In this document: positions 47,503 to 59,680 of the stretch, piece by piece | Position numbering within the stretch: position 1 is the stretch's first letter | Layout of the letters: each line of letters begins with the position of its first letter | Origin: Siphonodentalium dalli | Taxonomy: Eukaryota; Mollusca; Scaphopoda; Gadilida; Siphonodentaliidae | Assembly (NCBI GenBank): GCA_032622095.1 | Contig: CP136069.1 | Coordinates: 87,630,958-87,694,957 of the forward strand | DNA: 64,000 nucleotides | Direction: 5' to 3' | Notes under the pieces: generated by a model | Told to the model about the DNA's origin: nothing | The model's database searches: none | What the model saw: only the letters and a program-made list of their open reading frames with translations | Made by a program: the position numbers and the translations under genes

Positions 47503-49294
47503 CTGCAAATGGAAGACACAAATAGCATCATTACCACTTTATATGGCATTTACTGGTAGCATGAAATCTTATAATAGCCTGCAGTGTCGGGCCGATAATG
47601 TAATTGTCCATTGGCAGGCCATGGATAGATACACAATAGCACATTACACAAGCAATATACTACGCATGTGCAATGCTTGAGTATAATCCGCGGATACACC
47701 TGTTAAAACACTTTTGAAAATTGACAAACATGTTGCGTAAATGAGGTTGAACAGAAGCTCTTTCAAATACATGCAGACACTTGGTTAGAACAAATGAATT
47801 AAAATTCCTGAAGGAACTTACTGATTATAACAGAAAAATATGCTTTGATGAATATGGAAAAATCTCACCATTTGATTCTGGCTCAATTTTGATGTGCAAT
47901 ACTTCCATTGAGAACAGAAACAGAAAAGAGAAAAATAATAAAAGCATTTGCACCATGTGTGATTTACAAGAATTTGAGATCTCGCCTTTTAAACTCTTTT
48001 CCAAGTGATTTTGCTGACATTATTACAGATAGAAAATATAATTATGCTTTGACAGAAAAAAATTCCCACCTTTGTCAGTTAGCATAATTCCTTACCGATG
48101 GCCAAATGAGAAGAAAAAAATAGCTCATATATATCATACTGGAATTCAAGCCTTGAAATAATTATTGTCACGGTGCCTGTCAAAATGACAGACACCAAAT
48201 GCATGGTGTCTGTCATTTTCTGGGCGGTGTCTGTCAAAATTATGTGCTGTCAATTGTTCTCATATCTTATTTTTATGCGATAAATAATGCTGCAATGCCA
48301 TGTAAAATAATCTTCTGTGACCTTAAAAAGTGACTCTAGTGCTACTGCTACCATCATGCTTTGTTTTTAATAGAAATTTGTTGATCCATCAACCCAAGAT
48401 CTATTAAAGTCCTTTCGAATTTCGATTTCCTTGACTTCGGAGATGCAGTATTTGCATTTTAAAGTGGGTAACAACCCCCTTCTTGTCATCGAATTGAATT
48501 TGCAACCACCGAATAAGGTTGTGCTCCGGCAATTCGGAAATCCATTTGTGAACTGTGGTTACTTTTACTGTTCGACCAGTGATCCCCCCGTTTCATTATT
48601 TCATTTCATTAAATACTGCTTTAAACTTCCGTACATCTATCGTACTGCTAGACAAGGAGTACAGGCATTTTTTGTTTCTTAATTCTTATTTTAAAAATCG
48701 TATAAATGACCTTGATTTAAAACGGAAGTGTTAAAAGGTGAACGGTAAGCCAATAATTACGAACCGCACTTAAAACGAAATGAAACTTCCGAGTCGCTGA
48801 CTGGGCGCGATTAAAGAACAACGCGATTTCTGATATAGTCATAAGAAACTACACGATACATTCACGTATAATCTAATGGTTTTGTTCGATCCAGATTTGC
48901 AAAGAAGCAAATTAACTTGACAGAAATGTCTTATCCAGTTATATTTTATCTGATGGGAGTAGAAATTTGCTGTTGGACAAAATATCCGACCAGACGCAAA
49001 TTGTGTCGGTCAAAGATGTTTTGGTGACTGTCATTGACCGTGACCGACCACTTATTTCAATCCTTGCTAGAATTTGAACTGTCAATTTATACAAACATAC
49101 TTCCCTAATTAGATGATAGTCCCAATCATCATATTTGTTTTTCTGATGCAAATTTAGTTTGTTCTAATACAGCCTAAATATTATTGTAATTTTCTTTGAA
49201 CACAGCACGTATGTTATATACTTGAAGCATGACATATACATGAGTTATATACATCCTGCTGTGCTGAAAGTGTCTATCAATCAAGTCTGAGTTT
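47503..49294. other. SRCR-internal intron, left part
   Basis: A small nested inverted repeat of 'GTGTCTGTCA(T/A)TT' at about 48165-48240. The open frame at 47781-48008 has no recognisable domain. Confidence 0.45.
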
Positions 49295-49475
49295 AGTGTG
49301 CCTGTCATTTGCAGAATGAGGTCCACAGAGGGTGAATTTAGTGATCCTATTCCGCTGCGTGGTAGAGCGTCACTAAATTCACCCTCTAGGGACCTCATTC
49401 TGCTTAGGCCTCAACTGCTATTAGAGATCTAGGATCAGATTGCAGTTTCCAAATGGTGAATATTGTGATGTACAA
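49295..49475. repeat. GCAGAATGAGG foldback repeat
   Basis: Complete hairpin plus a diverged tail. Confidence 0.8.
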
Positions 49476-49559
49476 CCATTGGGAACCTTGATGATATAGA
49501 ATGAAAGTGTCAATGACACTGTAGCTCAACTTAGGTAGGGGAATAATTTAATGGTTGAC

Positions 49560-51075
49560 AGTACATGGAGGGATGTGGTCTGTAGGGTGTGCCAAAGGAT
49601 TTAGTGATGCAAAGAGTTAATTCTAAAATGGCCACCGGCAGCCATGTTTCTTTGCCGAATGACCCCAAAATGACTCGTTCCCATCTACATGTCAATGTCA
49701 ACATCAATGACAAATTTCATGAAGATCAAACAAACAGATCGGTCTATAACCCATGCTAATGGATTTTTATAAATATTTAGTCATACAAAGAGTAAAATTC
49801 AAAATGGCCATTGGTGGCCATATTTTTTTGCCGAATGACCCCAAAATAACTCGTTCCCATCAAGAGGTCACCCCAATGATCCATATGAAGTTTGGTGATG
49901 ATCAGATCAAGGATGTGGTATGTAGGGTGTGTCAAAGTATTTAGTGATGCAAAGAGTAAAATCCAATATGGCGGCCGGTGGCCATGTTTTTTGGCCAAAT
50001 GACCCCAAAATGACTCATTCCCATCTAGATGTCACCCCGATGATCCATATGAAGTTTGGTGATGATCGGATCAGGGATGTGGTCTGTAGGATGTGTCAAA
50101 GGATTTAGTGATGCAAAGAGTAAAATCCAAGATGGCCGTCAGCGGCCATTTTTTTTGGCCGATTGATCCTAAAATGACTCGTTCCCATCTACATGTAAAT
50201 GTCAACATTCGTGACAAATTTTATGATGATCAGATAAACAGTACGGCCTGTAGCCCGCGCCAATGGATACAATTTTTAAATCGAAGATGGCCACCAGCGG
50301 CCATGTTTTTTGGCCGAATTACCCCAAAATGATTCGTGCCCAACTGGGGGCCACCCCAATGATGAATATGAAGTTTGGTGATGATCGGATCAGGGTTGTG
50401 GTCTGTAGGGTGTGTGAAAGTATTTAGTGATGCAAAGAGTAAAATCCAAGATGGTTGACGGCGGCCATGTTTTTTGGCAGAATGACCCCAAAAAATGACT
50501 TGTTTCCCATCTTCATATCAATGTCAACATTCATGACAAATTTCATAAAGATCCGACCAAAGATACGACCTGTAGCCCACACGAAAGTATTGAGTGATGC
50601 AAAGAGTAAAATACAAGATGGCTGACGGTGGCCATGTTTTTTGGCCAAATGACCCCAAAATGACTCGTTCCCATCTAGAGGTCGCCCCGATGATCCATAT
50701 GAAGTTTGGTGATGATCGGATCAGAGATGTGGTCTGTAGGATGTGTCAAAGGATTTAGTGATGCAAAGAGTAAAATCCAAGATGGCCACCAGCGGCCATG
50801 TTTTTTGGCCGAATGATCCTAAAATGACTCGTTCCCATCTAAATGTAAATGTCAACATTCATGACAAATTTTATGATGATCACACAAACAGTACAGCCTG
50901 TAGCCCGCGCCAATGGATTTAATTTTTAAATCCAAGATGGCCACCAGTGGCCATGTTTTTTGGCCGAATGACCCCAAAATGACTCGTTCCCATCTACATG
51001 TCAATGTCAACATTCATGACAAATTTCATAAAAATCAGACCAAAGATACGACCTGTAGCCCGTGCCAAAGGAAAT
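49560..51075. repeat. Tandem array, ~165-bp unit x 9, two alternating subtypes
   Basis: All units share GTGATGCAAAGAGTAAAATCC, a palindromic AAGATGGCC.CC.GCGGCCATG, and CCAAAATGACTCGTTCCCATC. The second half is one of two types: A (GTCACCCCGATGATCCATATG) or B (TCAATGTCAACATTCATGACA). The order along the plus strand is B A A B A B A B B. It abuts the TA-flanked transposon. Confidence 0.85.
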
Positions 51076-51119
51076 TGTTGACGGACACACGCACACACGG
51101 ACGACAACCCATGGCAATA

Positions 51120-53124
51120 CCCAAGAGAAAATGAGACCAAAATTTCAGTGAAATTACAAAATTTTGGTGATATTTCACCATTTCAGTGAAATTTCGGTGA
51201 AATTTCAATGAAATTTCACCGAAATTTCACTGAAATTTATTTTAACTTTTCCAGTTAATTTCACTAAAATTTCACTCAAATGATAAAATAGTTTTCAGTG
51301 AGATTTTGAGTACTAAATTTTCAGTTTTAAATATAAAATTAATTCACTAAAAAATGATAAAACAATTTTCAGTGAGATTTTGAGTACTTTTCAGTTTTAA
51401 ATATAAAATTTCACTAAAATATTATCAAATAGTTTTCAGTGAGATTTTGAGTACTTTTCAGTTTAAAATTTTTTAATTTGACATCATTATATAGTTTTAT
51501 TATTGTCTTGGTGGACAAAAGAAAAAAGAATAAAATTGTGTTTTCAATTCTATCTTAAAGAAGTGTGTCTACATGGAAATATGGACCCCCAAATGTGAAC
51601 AGCATGCAGTATATATTTAGTATACAGAGAATGGCTTCCAGTAAAGGGATATTATAATCTGTGCATATGAATTTTTTATTTATCAATGGGCCACATTTTT
51701 CCATTATCGGTAAGTTCGTGTCCATATATTATCACAATCAAAGACTATATATATCTTGTGCAGATGCAATTTTCAATTACTCAAATGAGAGGATTTGGTA
51801 AAATACAGGTAAAAATAGAGAGTGAATGTCAGCGGATATTGGAAGTGACAAATACGACTCAAATACTTGCCATTTTCTGACGAGTACGGTAAAGAAACAT
51901 CTGATTCAGAGCGTCCCTCGTCACTAATAATAGCTGACTGTTCTAAGAAAGACACCGTGAACAGAAAATTACTCTGTGCCAACAAAGTTTGTGATGTTAT
52001 ATTAAGTGTGAAATGTGAAAAACCGCGATGTGTCTATTCAAATACAAAACTTCAAAGGGCATGTTTTTTTTATTCGCGACGATCTCAGTCGGCCGACATA
52101 AATTGTCCGGTCATTCAAAGCGACACCGGTTGTTTTTTCGGCAACACCGGTTCCACCATGCCGGTTTAATACGTAGCTTCTCATTGGCTCGATTCGCTTC
52201 CTTTGGTGTCGACGCTCGACATCAAGCCAATGATATTCGTTGACTCGACGGACTTCGGGATATTTTTTGCCGCGATCATTCTTTTGTTTTGAACAAAAGA
52301 GTTTCACGGTTCGCGATCTCTTTCAAAAGAAATTAGAAGTTTTAAAAGTGATTGTTATGAATTCAATTGTGAAAGAAGGCAATCGATACGACGACGTTGG
52401 AGTTAAGAATAAATTTTCATTTGCCTGGTTTCAAAAGCCGGTCAAAATTCGTCATAAAGATGGTAAAGAAAAAGATTACATTCTCAGTGATTTTTTTAAA
52501 AAGTTGCCGTTTCTGGAAAGTGAATATGTGTTATTTGCAATAAGCTAACAAATTACGGATCGCGCGGATGCAAGGCTTTGCGAGATCACTGTAGCACGTA
52601 CAGTTGTGCACATAGATTCTTTGTGTGTGAGGACATCAAACTTTAGACTTGACTCAATGTTTGGACAGTCAATAAATAATAAAAATATTTACATTTCATA
52701 TATCCTTGTTCCATCTCACTGACCAATGCGGGTCAGCATATACAAAGATCGACGTCATACATGTACAGTAAAATCGAACTGGATTTATCAGCTCTATATA
52801 TGGTTGAAAATTTGACATGCGATACAGAACAGTATAGTACAAGAAATGATGGAACCATTTTACTGTTTAATAGTGTTATTTCAGTGAAATTTCACTGAAA
52901 TTTTAGTGAAATGTCACTGAAATTTTAGTGAAATTTCACTGAATTTTGACTAAATTTTTTACTGTTATTTTGGTGAAATTTCACTGAAATTTTGGTGAAA
53001 TTTCACTGGAGTTTTAGTGAAATTTCAATGGAATTTTAGTGAAATTTCACTGAATTTTGACTAAATTTTTTACTGTTATTTCAGTGAAATTTCAGTGAAA
53101 TTTCACTCAACATTTTCTCTTGGG
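51120..53124. mobile_element. TA-flanked DNA transposon with arrays of short palindromes at both ends (2005 bp)
   Basis: The terminal inverted repeats are CCCAAGAGAAAATG, flanked by TA. Inside each end are arrays of the palindromic word TTTCAGTGAAATTTCACTGAAA (51135-51480 and 52870-53110). The TA target suggests a Tc1/mariner-related or other TA-targeting group, but no transposase is recognised. The unique core holds one small ORF (52357-52548). Confidence 0.65.
52357..52548 (+). CDS. Small ORF of unknown function in the TA-flanked element (63 aa)
   Basis: I do not recognise it. The product is basic and aromatic-rich (FSFAWFQKPVKIRHKDG, DYILSDFF) with no membrane segment. The same frame is open further upstream to 52240. 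It could be an exon of a captured host gene or a remnant of a transposase; chance is also possible. Confidence 0.2.
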   Translation: MNSIVKEGNRYDDVGVKNKFSFAWFQKPVKIRHKDGKEKDYILSDFFKKLPFLESEYVLFAIS

Positions 53125-53224
53125 TAGCTCAAACTTACAAAGTAAGTTGAGCTTAAAACTAAACTAAAAAAGAAATCGAATCTATGTTTCTATAGAAATT
53201 TAATAATAAAGAAACTTTCCAGAG

Positions 53225-53335
53225 AAGATGAGGCTTAACCAGAATGAGGTCCCCAGTGGGTGAATTTAGTGATATGCAGGATCAATTCACCCTCTGGGGA
53301 CCTCATTTTGCAAATGACAGGCACCTTATTCTCAG
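53225..53335. repeat. GCAGAATGAGG foldback repeat, shortened
   Basis: The spacer is deleted. It lies 36 nt downstream of the donor of exon 4. Confidence 0.8.
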
Positions 53336-53371
53336 GCTCGCTATCAATCAGCAGACATATAGTTATCATAC

Positions 53372-53525
53372 CCGAAACCAAGCATACGGCATATGACGTT
53401 GGCGCTAGCACTGTAAAATCCATCATCACAGATAGTTCCCCAAGCACCATTTACATATATCTCTACTGTGCCTCTATCAGTGTAACTGGAATACCTCCTC
53501 AGTCTTATTCTTTGATCATCAGTGT
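53372..53525 (-). CDS. Exon 4: SRCR domain, N-terminal half
   Basis: This 154-nt exon is phase 1 at its start and phase 2 at its end; acceptor AAATATAG, donor TTCGG|GTATGA. It encodes RIRLRRYS, GTVEIYVNGAWGTICDDGF and ANVICRMLGFG, the unmistakable first half of a scavenger receptor cysteine-rich domain (cysteines C2 and C3). A domain split over two exons is typical of group A SRCR. A GCAGAATGAGG foldback repeat lies just downstream in the intron. Confidence 0.9.
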
Positions 53526-53719
53526 CTATATTTAGATAAGAAATTCAAAATCATAAATAAAATGAAAAAGACAATTAACCATTCAATGACGGGAGGTGTG
53601 CTGGTGCAGCATTAATATCCCATTTCAGTGCCAAGTCCGATTTTTGTATCAACCCATATTTCCTTGATCATTTTTCAAATTTATTGATTTTTATAATGTG
53701 ATACATTGATGGAAAGAGC

Positions 53720-53950
53720 TCTTATGATCCTGTGCCAGTACCTTCTCTTTATATATATGTGAGTCTCCCAAAGGGAGCCTTGCATATATAAGAGAATGCA
53801 CTGGCTTACAAGGTCAATGTAAATATTGTTAGGTCAATGTATTCTCTTATATATGTGAGGCTCCCTATGGGAGACTTGCATATATAAGATAATGCATTGT
53901 CACAGGGTTTTAGAAAAATTTCAGGAAGCTCCAGTCATGGAAAGGTTATT
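53720..53950. repeat. 'ATATAAGAGAATGCA' tandem-hairpin repeat
   Basis: Two complete hairpins, between exons 3 and 4. Confidence 0.82.
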
Positions 53951-53989
53951 ATTTCATATACAATATCAGGGAAAACATTTCTAATCTTT

Positions 53990-54225
53990 TGCAATGATTT
54001 ACTTAAATACATATTATGGACTTGTTCGGGTACGTGAAACTGGTAAGTTAGTATCCAGGCACCATGCCAACTGGAAGAATGTAGCATTCTACTATCATAT
54101 CCGAAAATCTGATACAAATCGACCGTACCACTCCAAAGAAAACATCGTCCAAACTATGCTCAAATGTAAATATTTACTTCTAGATTCGGGACGCAACTAT
54201 CGGCGATAAACTTACGAAAATGATT
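53990..54225 (+). repeat. Dispersed repeat 'ACATATTATGGACTTGTTCGGGT'
   Basis: Homologous to 59925-60165; the open frame across it is likely a relic of a mobile element. Confidence 0.6.
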
Positions 54226-54442
54226 TCGCCATCGAAAGTTACTGCATTTCATTAATATATAAGAATGACGGTGTGTTGTCAATTTGGAAATAATATTTGT
54301 AAAATATAACTACTTTGAGGAAGATTATCAGTTTCACGCACCAGAAGTGCATAATATGTCTTTAGGTTCAACATGGCCTTTTGTTGAACTTATTATCTGA
54401 CATTTCCTAACAGTAAGGGAATTATTTGTCAATGAGTAGTTG

Positions 54443-54546
54443 CAGTAATGCCCTAAATAATCGACTCTTTAACCACAGCAGAATTATGGGTAATTTTTCA
54501 AGATTTAGTCGGAAATATGACTTGTTGCCATTCATCGGAAAGCTCA
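54443..54546. repeat. Palindromic MITE, half copy
   Basis: Left arm only, ending at GGAAAGCTC. Confidence 0.8.
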
Positions 54547-54753
54547 AAACTGAGAGTTTTATCTATATTTTATTCACAAAAAATGTATTTATAGCCTTAA
54601 AACGGGTTTTATAAAATAACTTTGCTATTGTTGATGTTGTAATTGTAGGCCAGAAGAGATACATGTACACTATCATTAAAAGGAAGGTAGAGAAGAAAGA
54701 GGGTGAAAATAAAGAGAACAAATTAAAATATTAGAGAGGAAGAATGTAAATAC

Positions 54754-54912
54754 TTGTATCGTCCACTAGTACTCCACCCGAGGGACCTGTAAGTCTGGAG
54801 GGTGTTGGGCCTTTGTTGATAGTCCAGTGGTATTGACCACCATCACAGTAATCCATGGTAATTCCACACGACTGTATGCTGTTCATATCACAGACTTGGT
54901 GGTCTATTCCAT
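54754..54912 (-). CDS. Exon 3: MAM2, N-terminal half
   Basis: This 159-nt phase 1-1 exon has acceptor TTTTTTCAG and donor ACAA|GTATTT. It encodes CDMNSIQSCG, YHWTINKGPTPS and LTGPSGGVLVDDT. The last piece matches the 'tGP..Dht' segment that normally leads directly into the G.Y.Y strand of a MAM domain. Here the next exon on the strand is SRCR, and the matching MAM C-half lies 20 kb further on (exon 6). Confidence 0.85.
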
Positions 54913-55375
54913 CTGAAAAAAACAAATATGGCAAGAAACATGAGTACTGGACATAAATAGGCAGCTTGTATGGGGAGGATGGACCTCAGACAGAACAGAC
55001 AAGGATATAGGTGAAACTGCACTTTTCATTTTAGTGGCATGAACCAAACCGAAATTCTGCTGTAAATAACCGATATTTTAAATTATTATGTGCAGAATTA
55101 GAGGACTTATCAATTTTTTGTGTGGATACCGAAAATATCATGAGTGACCGAGAGAAGTGAAGATTAGTACTGGTCACGAATGAGATAGTTTTCAGTATGC
55201 ATTGAAAAAACACACTAGATTTTCTTTATAACATACATGATTTCACAGAAAATTTCCAATTTAACAACAAATTTTCTCATAAATGCATTCAGTCGTTCGA
55301 CAAAAGCCAGTAGCTGTTCACTCACCAAGTTTTATTTCACAGTTCACAACTTCGATTGACTTTCTCATAAATGTC

Positions 55376-55607
55376 ACTGAATTTCAAAATAAGATTGATC
55401 TTTATTACAACTGTAACAACTGGAAACATATTCCATGATAACAATATCACAACTACAGTAATGCCCTAAGTAATCGACCCCTTAACCACAGCTGTGGTTA
55501 AGGGGTTGATTACTTAGGGCATTACTGTAGTTGTGATATTGTTATCATGGAATATGTTTCCAGTTGTTACAGTTGTAATAAAAATCAATCTTATTTTGAA
55601 ATTCAGT
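55376..55607. repeat. 232-bp near-perfect palindrome with MITE ends at its core
   Basis: The two 116-nt arms have about 2 mismatches and no spacer (centre CCACAG|CTGTGG). Only the inner ~36 nt of each arm (55456-55528 together) are MITE terminus. The outer ~80 nt are otherwise unrelated sequence, duplicated in inverted form. Confidence 0.92.
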
Positions 55608-56354
55608 AATAATGACATGATCTGTTGTCTGTGTTAAACTGTTCACACTGGTGTGTTGCATTATAACACAGATCTTCTGATTGCAGATAATAAGTTTGAT
55701 ATTGAAATAAATGCAATATTGAAAATCCATCTATCTGTAATAAAATATTTCTACAAAATGTAAAATATCAACAACTGACACTTTATTGACTTAAATACAA
55801 ATCAAATTCCCTTGCTTTGCAGACAGCCGCCATCTTTTATCAATTGAAAACAAGAAATGACATGATGCACGTGCTTAACCTCTTTGCTGCAATGATGTCC
55901 GTAACTATTAAGTGCAAGTATGGCCTGTAGGTACTCTATGGACCTACTTCACAACACAAGCAGTAGGCCATTAATCATAACTGGAACTCAGAGATTCGTG
56001 CATCAAAATAAATGTATCTCGAAGATTCAAACAGTGTATGATGTTCCAAAATTGTGAACGATAATAGCCTTTCAACTGAGTCAGTTTTATGGTTCTTGTG
56101 ATATTCTCTCTATATTTGTCCAGTGGAAAATGGCAATAATGTCAACAGCCCAGCACATGACGTCATAACATCATTTAGCAGCAAAGAGGTTAATTACCAT
56201 ATTACGGTCTGTGTTGCATTGAAAATAGAATCTCTGATCTTGTTGTGGGTATTAATGAATAAAACATAACGGACATATTGCAGCCATCTAAACGTCTTAA
56301 TGTTATTGTCTACATTCAAATTTCAATACAACACCCCAACCAGGCCTGAGAATA
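55608..56354. other. Intron, nothing recognised
   Basis: No coding or repeat structure seen. Confidence 0.45.
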
Positions 56355-56475
56355 AAGTGCCTGTCATTTGCAGAATGAGGTCACCAGAGGGTGAATTTAG
56401 TGGCACTATCACGCATAGCGGGCTAGCATCACTAAATTCACCATATGGGACCTCACTCTGCTTAGGCCTCATCTT
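56355..56475. repeat. GCAGAATGAGG foldback repeat
   Basis: Complete hairpin, ending CTTAGGCCTCATCTTCC. Confidence 0.8.
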
Positions 56476-57004
56476 CCCTGAAAATTTCTTTATTATCAAA
56501 TTTCTACAGAAACTTCTTCAAATAGATTCTATTTCTGGTTCTTCTAAGTCATTCCAGTCTTTTGTAATAACACGATACAGGTTCTAAAAAAAAACTTGGA
56601 AAAATCCAAAATAACACACAGAATACATGTGCTGATCAGTAAATTATTGATTGTTTCTTCCCCAAATATTGTCTAAGGTAGCTCATTATACATGTAAACA
56701 AGTATAAAAGCATTAGTGTACCTTCTTTTCATCACAGTAAGTGTAACTTTAGATGTGTCCCATAGTATCACATGAATTTATGTCAATTATGATTTTTATT
56801 TAAATTATTAGGGCAACACCACCTGGCAATGAACTCTCCAACAATACAGGTATTCAGCTGAAATCCACTATGTATCACAAAACTAATTTTCATTTCCATG
56901 AGCTGAGATCTTGGGCTAGGTACTGTGCTAAGGCCAGACCCAGGTCAAACACTCAGACAAATACATGTACTGCGTGTAAATAGAAACTTCAAAATAAGAC
57001 GGTC

Positions 57005-57235
57005 ATATGCAGTCGTCAGAATAAGCTCCAAGGAGGGTGAGTTTAGTGATGCTACCCAGCATAGTGGGCTATAGCATTACGAAATTCACCATATGTGACC
57101 CTCATCTGCAGCTAGTTCTCCATGGTTGGTCGAGACCAAAATAGAATGAGGTTGTTAGAGGTTGAATGTGTTGATGCTATACCGGGTAGTATCGCCAAAT
57201 TCGCCTTCTGCAGACTTCGATCATTTTGCTGATGA
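57005..57235. repeat. GCAGAATGAGG foldback repeat, two diverged hairpins
   Basis: Two old, much mutated hairpins in tandem. Confidence 0.6.
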
Positions 57236-57511
57236 CCAGCACATTATATTTAGACTTGCATGCATATATATTAAGTTATATTATATTTTCTCTCCCTTCT
57301 TTTCACTCATCTGTTCTGATTTTGTTTATTCCACTTAGCAGCCTTCTCCATATCTACACATTCAAGTTCTATGTATGCTCGCCCAATCTTTTATCTGGGT
57401 CCCACCATCTCAAGATTGTTGTCTCAGTGATATGCATTGTTGCAGTCTACAGTCCCATGCCAAGTTCCGATACAATTTTGACTGGGTTATCTGGTCTGAT
57501 CAGGTATAATG

Positions 57512-58853
57512 TAGAGCTGAAACGGTTGACCCATTCTTCTAACCGGTTAACCATCGGGGTTAACCGGATTTCAACCGGTTAACCGCTAAATATCTAGCGG
57601 ACTTCTCTCACACTAATTATGTCGACATTATGCCATGCTCCAGGGACAAACCTAGGTGAGAAGTAGTAGCTGAAATAAAGACCTTATTCACGGCATTTAA
57701 CGATATTCAAAAACACGCATTCCTTGTTCTTTTGCTGGCTCTCGTGATGGGGAATGAGCAAGTGAAATTTGTGAATGGCAGGAGAGATCGCTTATTTGCC
57801 GTGATCAGCATATGTTTGGGCATTTGTAAAACGAGTAAAATAGTATGGGTATTGGTAAAACGAGTAACAAAACTATATATTAAAGATCTGTAATATATCA
57901 TTATCATCATTGGTATATCCTCCAATGCATTATATATAAAGACAAGAAAGTAATAACTAGAGAACAAAAAGGAAGGTCAGTTAGGTCAGACTCGCAGTCC
58001 TATTCAGTATTCGAGCTATTCGTCGGTATCATGATAGCGGACACAAGTGTTGGGAGGTTATATAATTTACGTTTCGGTTTTGGTTTTAGTATGCAATCAC
58101 TTAACATATAGCAATTACTGCCAAATTGAGTGTTAATTAGTCCCACAGGCACAACTAGTTACAGAGTAGCACGGGGCATCAATTTCCTTGATAAAAGGGA
58201 AGATTATTGAAGAAGTTTTGGGTTGCTTCAACTACGATGTCTGTTTGAGTCACTCAATTGAATTGATCATATTAAATCACAACACGGAGGACGAACGGGA
58301 AGAGTGAAGACATTGTGCAGCTGATCTCAATCTTCAAACTTTGTCGACTTACATAGTTTTTATAAACCCCACTGTAAAACAGTTTTATATATAGTATGTC
58401 ATGGTGTGGTTCCAATTTGAATCCATGTTGCTTCGTGCAGTATTAACTATTAAGTTACGAAAGCACGCATTGCCACACAGCGTCACTTTTACGTTGTCAC
58501 TTCCTTGTGTGCATTCAGAATTGATACACAGTGACTGCACGCGTGCTTTTGCCGGAAGAAAACTTCAAAGGATCGGAATTGATTGAAGGTCGCCGACACT
58601 TCCAGGCAGTTCTAGAATTGCTACTAAGTATCTGATACTACCGCGTGTACCAATTAATGCTTGCATTGCACTCTACTATCGGTGACACGGGATTTAGTAT
58701 TAGTTTTGCATCATTTAACCTAATATTTTGAGGATTATTCACGTTCACATTCAACTGACAACGGGATGCGGTTACGTCCGGTTCATTTTTTTCTAACCGG
58801 TTACGTCGCTAACCGGATGCTAACCGGTTAACCGTCTAACCGTTTCAGCTCTA
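57512..58853. mobile_element. hAT-like non-autonomous DNA transposon (1342 bp)
   Basis: The terminal inverted repeats are TAGAGCTGAAACGGTT, flanked by a perfect 8-bp duplication, GTATAATG (57504-57511 and 58854-58861). Eight-base duplications and a T/CAGAG.TG-type end are hAT hallmarks. Arrays of AACCGGTTAACC lie just inside each end. No transposase ORF is present. Confidence 0.85.
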
Positions 58854-58861
58854 GTATAATG

Positions 58862-59354
58862 AGTAAAATTAATGCTATAAATGAATAGCTTTTTTCATTT
58901 TATTTACATTAAAGTTTATTCATGTGCTACATAACTGTCCATTTTCATCTGGAACCAGTAGCATTGGTACATGGCAATGTGATCGAATGTAAAAGGCGAA
59001 TTCCTGAGATTTGGTTCGTAATCTGAATTTCTGAGAAGCATCATGCCTATATCCACACTAACTACACCCTAAGCACTGCCCTAAGTGTCATACACACCTT
59101 AACAATGATGCTGAACACTTTGAGGCATTTATATTGAAGAAATGTTGTAAGAGGAAAAAATTGCGACCACTCAGGAAAAAAGTTACTTTTTCGCAGCTGA
59201 ACCACCCACCCACCCCGGCCTAATGTATGGAAAAAAGTGGATGACCCCCCCCCCCCCTGCTATATCCCCAATTTGGCAGATGACACATTGCATAATTGAG
59301 GTTCACAATGAACAATATTCACCATTTGGGAACTTCAATCTGAGTCTATGTCTC
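58862..59354. other. Intron, nothing recognised
   Basis: Only a short C run near 59247-59257. Confidence 0.45.
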
Positions 59355-59492
59355 CATAGCAGATGAGGCCATGCAGAATAAGGTCCCAAGATGGTAAATT
59401 TGGTGATGCTAGCCCACTGTGTGAGATAGCGTCACTAAATTCACCCTCTGGGCACCTCATTCTGCTAATGAGAGGCACCATACACTCAGGCC
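59355..59492. repeat. GCAGAATGAGG foldback repeat
   Basis: Complete hairpin with the GCTAGCCCACTGTG spacer. Confidence 0.8.
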
Positions 59493-59680
59493 TGACTTCA
59501 ACACACAATGCAACAGATTCATCTGAACACTCCTCAGACATTCTTCATCCCTAGTAAATGTATATTCAGGGCTGGCGCTTGACAAAAATTTTACAGGAAC
59601 AAGTAAAATATCAATATCACAAACGGTGAAGCAAAACAATATTGAATGGTCAATAGCACAACTAGTAATTCTTACTTATA

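Noticed and set aside
47781-48008. 75-codon plus-strand ORF
   Set aside because: Low-complexity Asn/Lys/Ile-rich product without domains, inside an intron on the opposite strand; likely chance.
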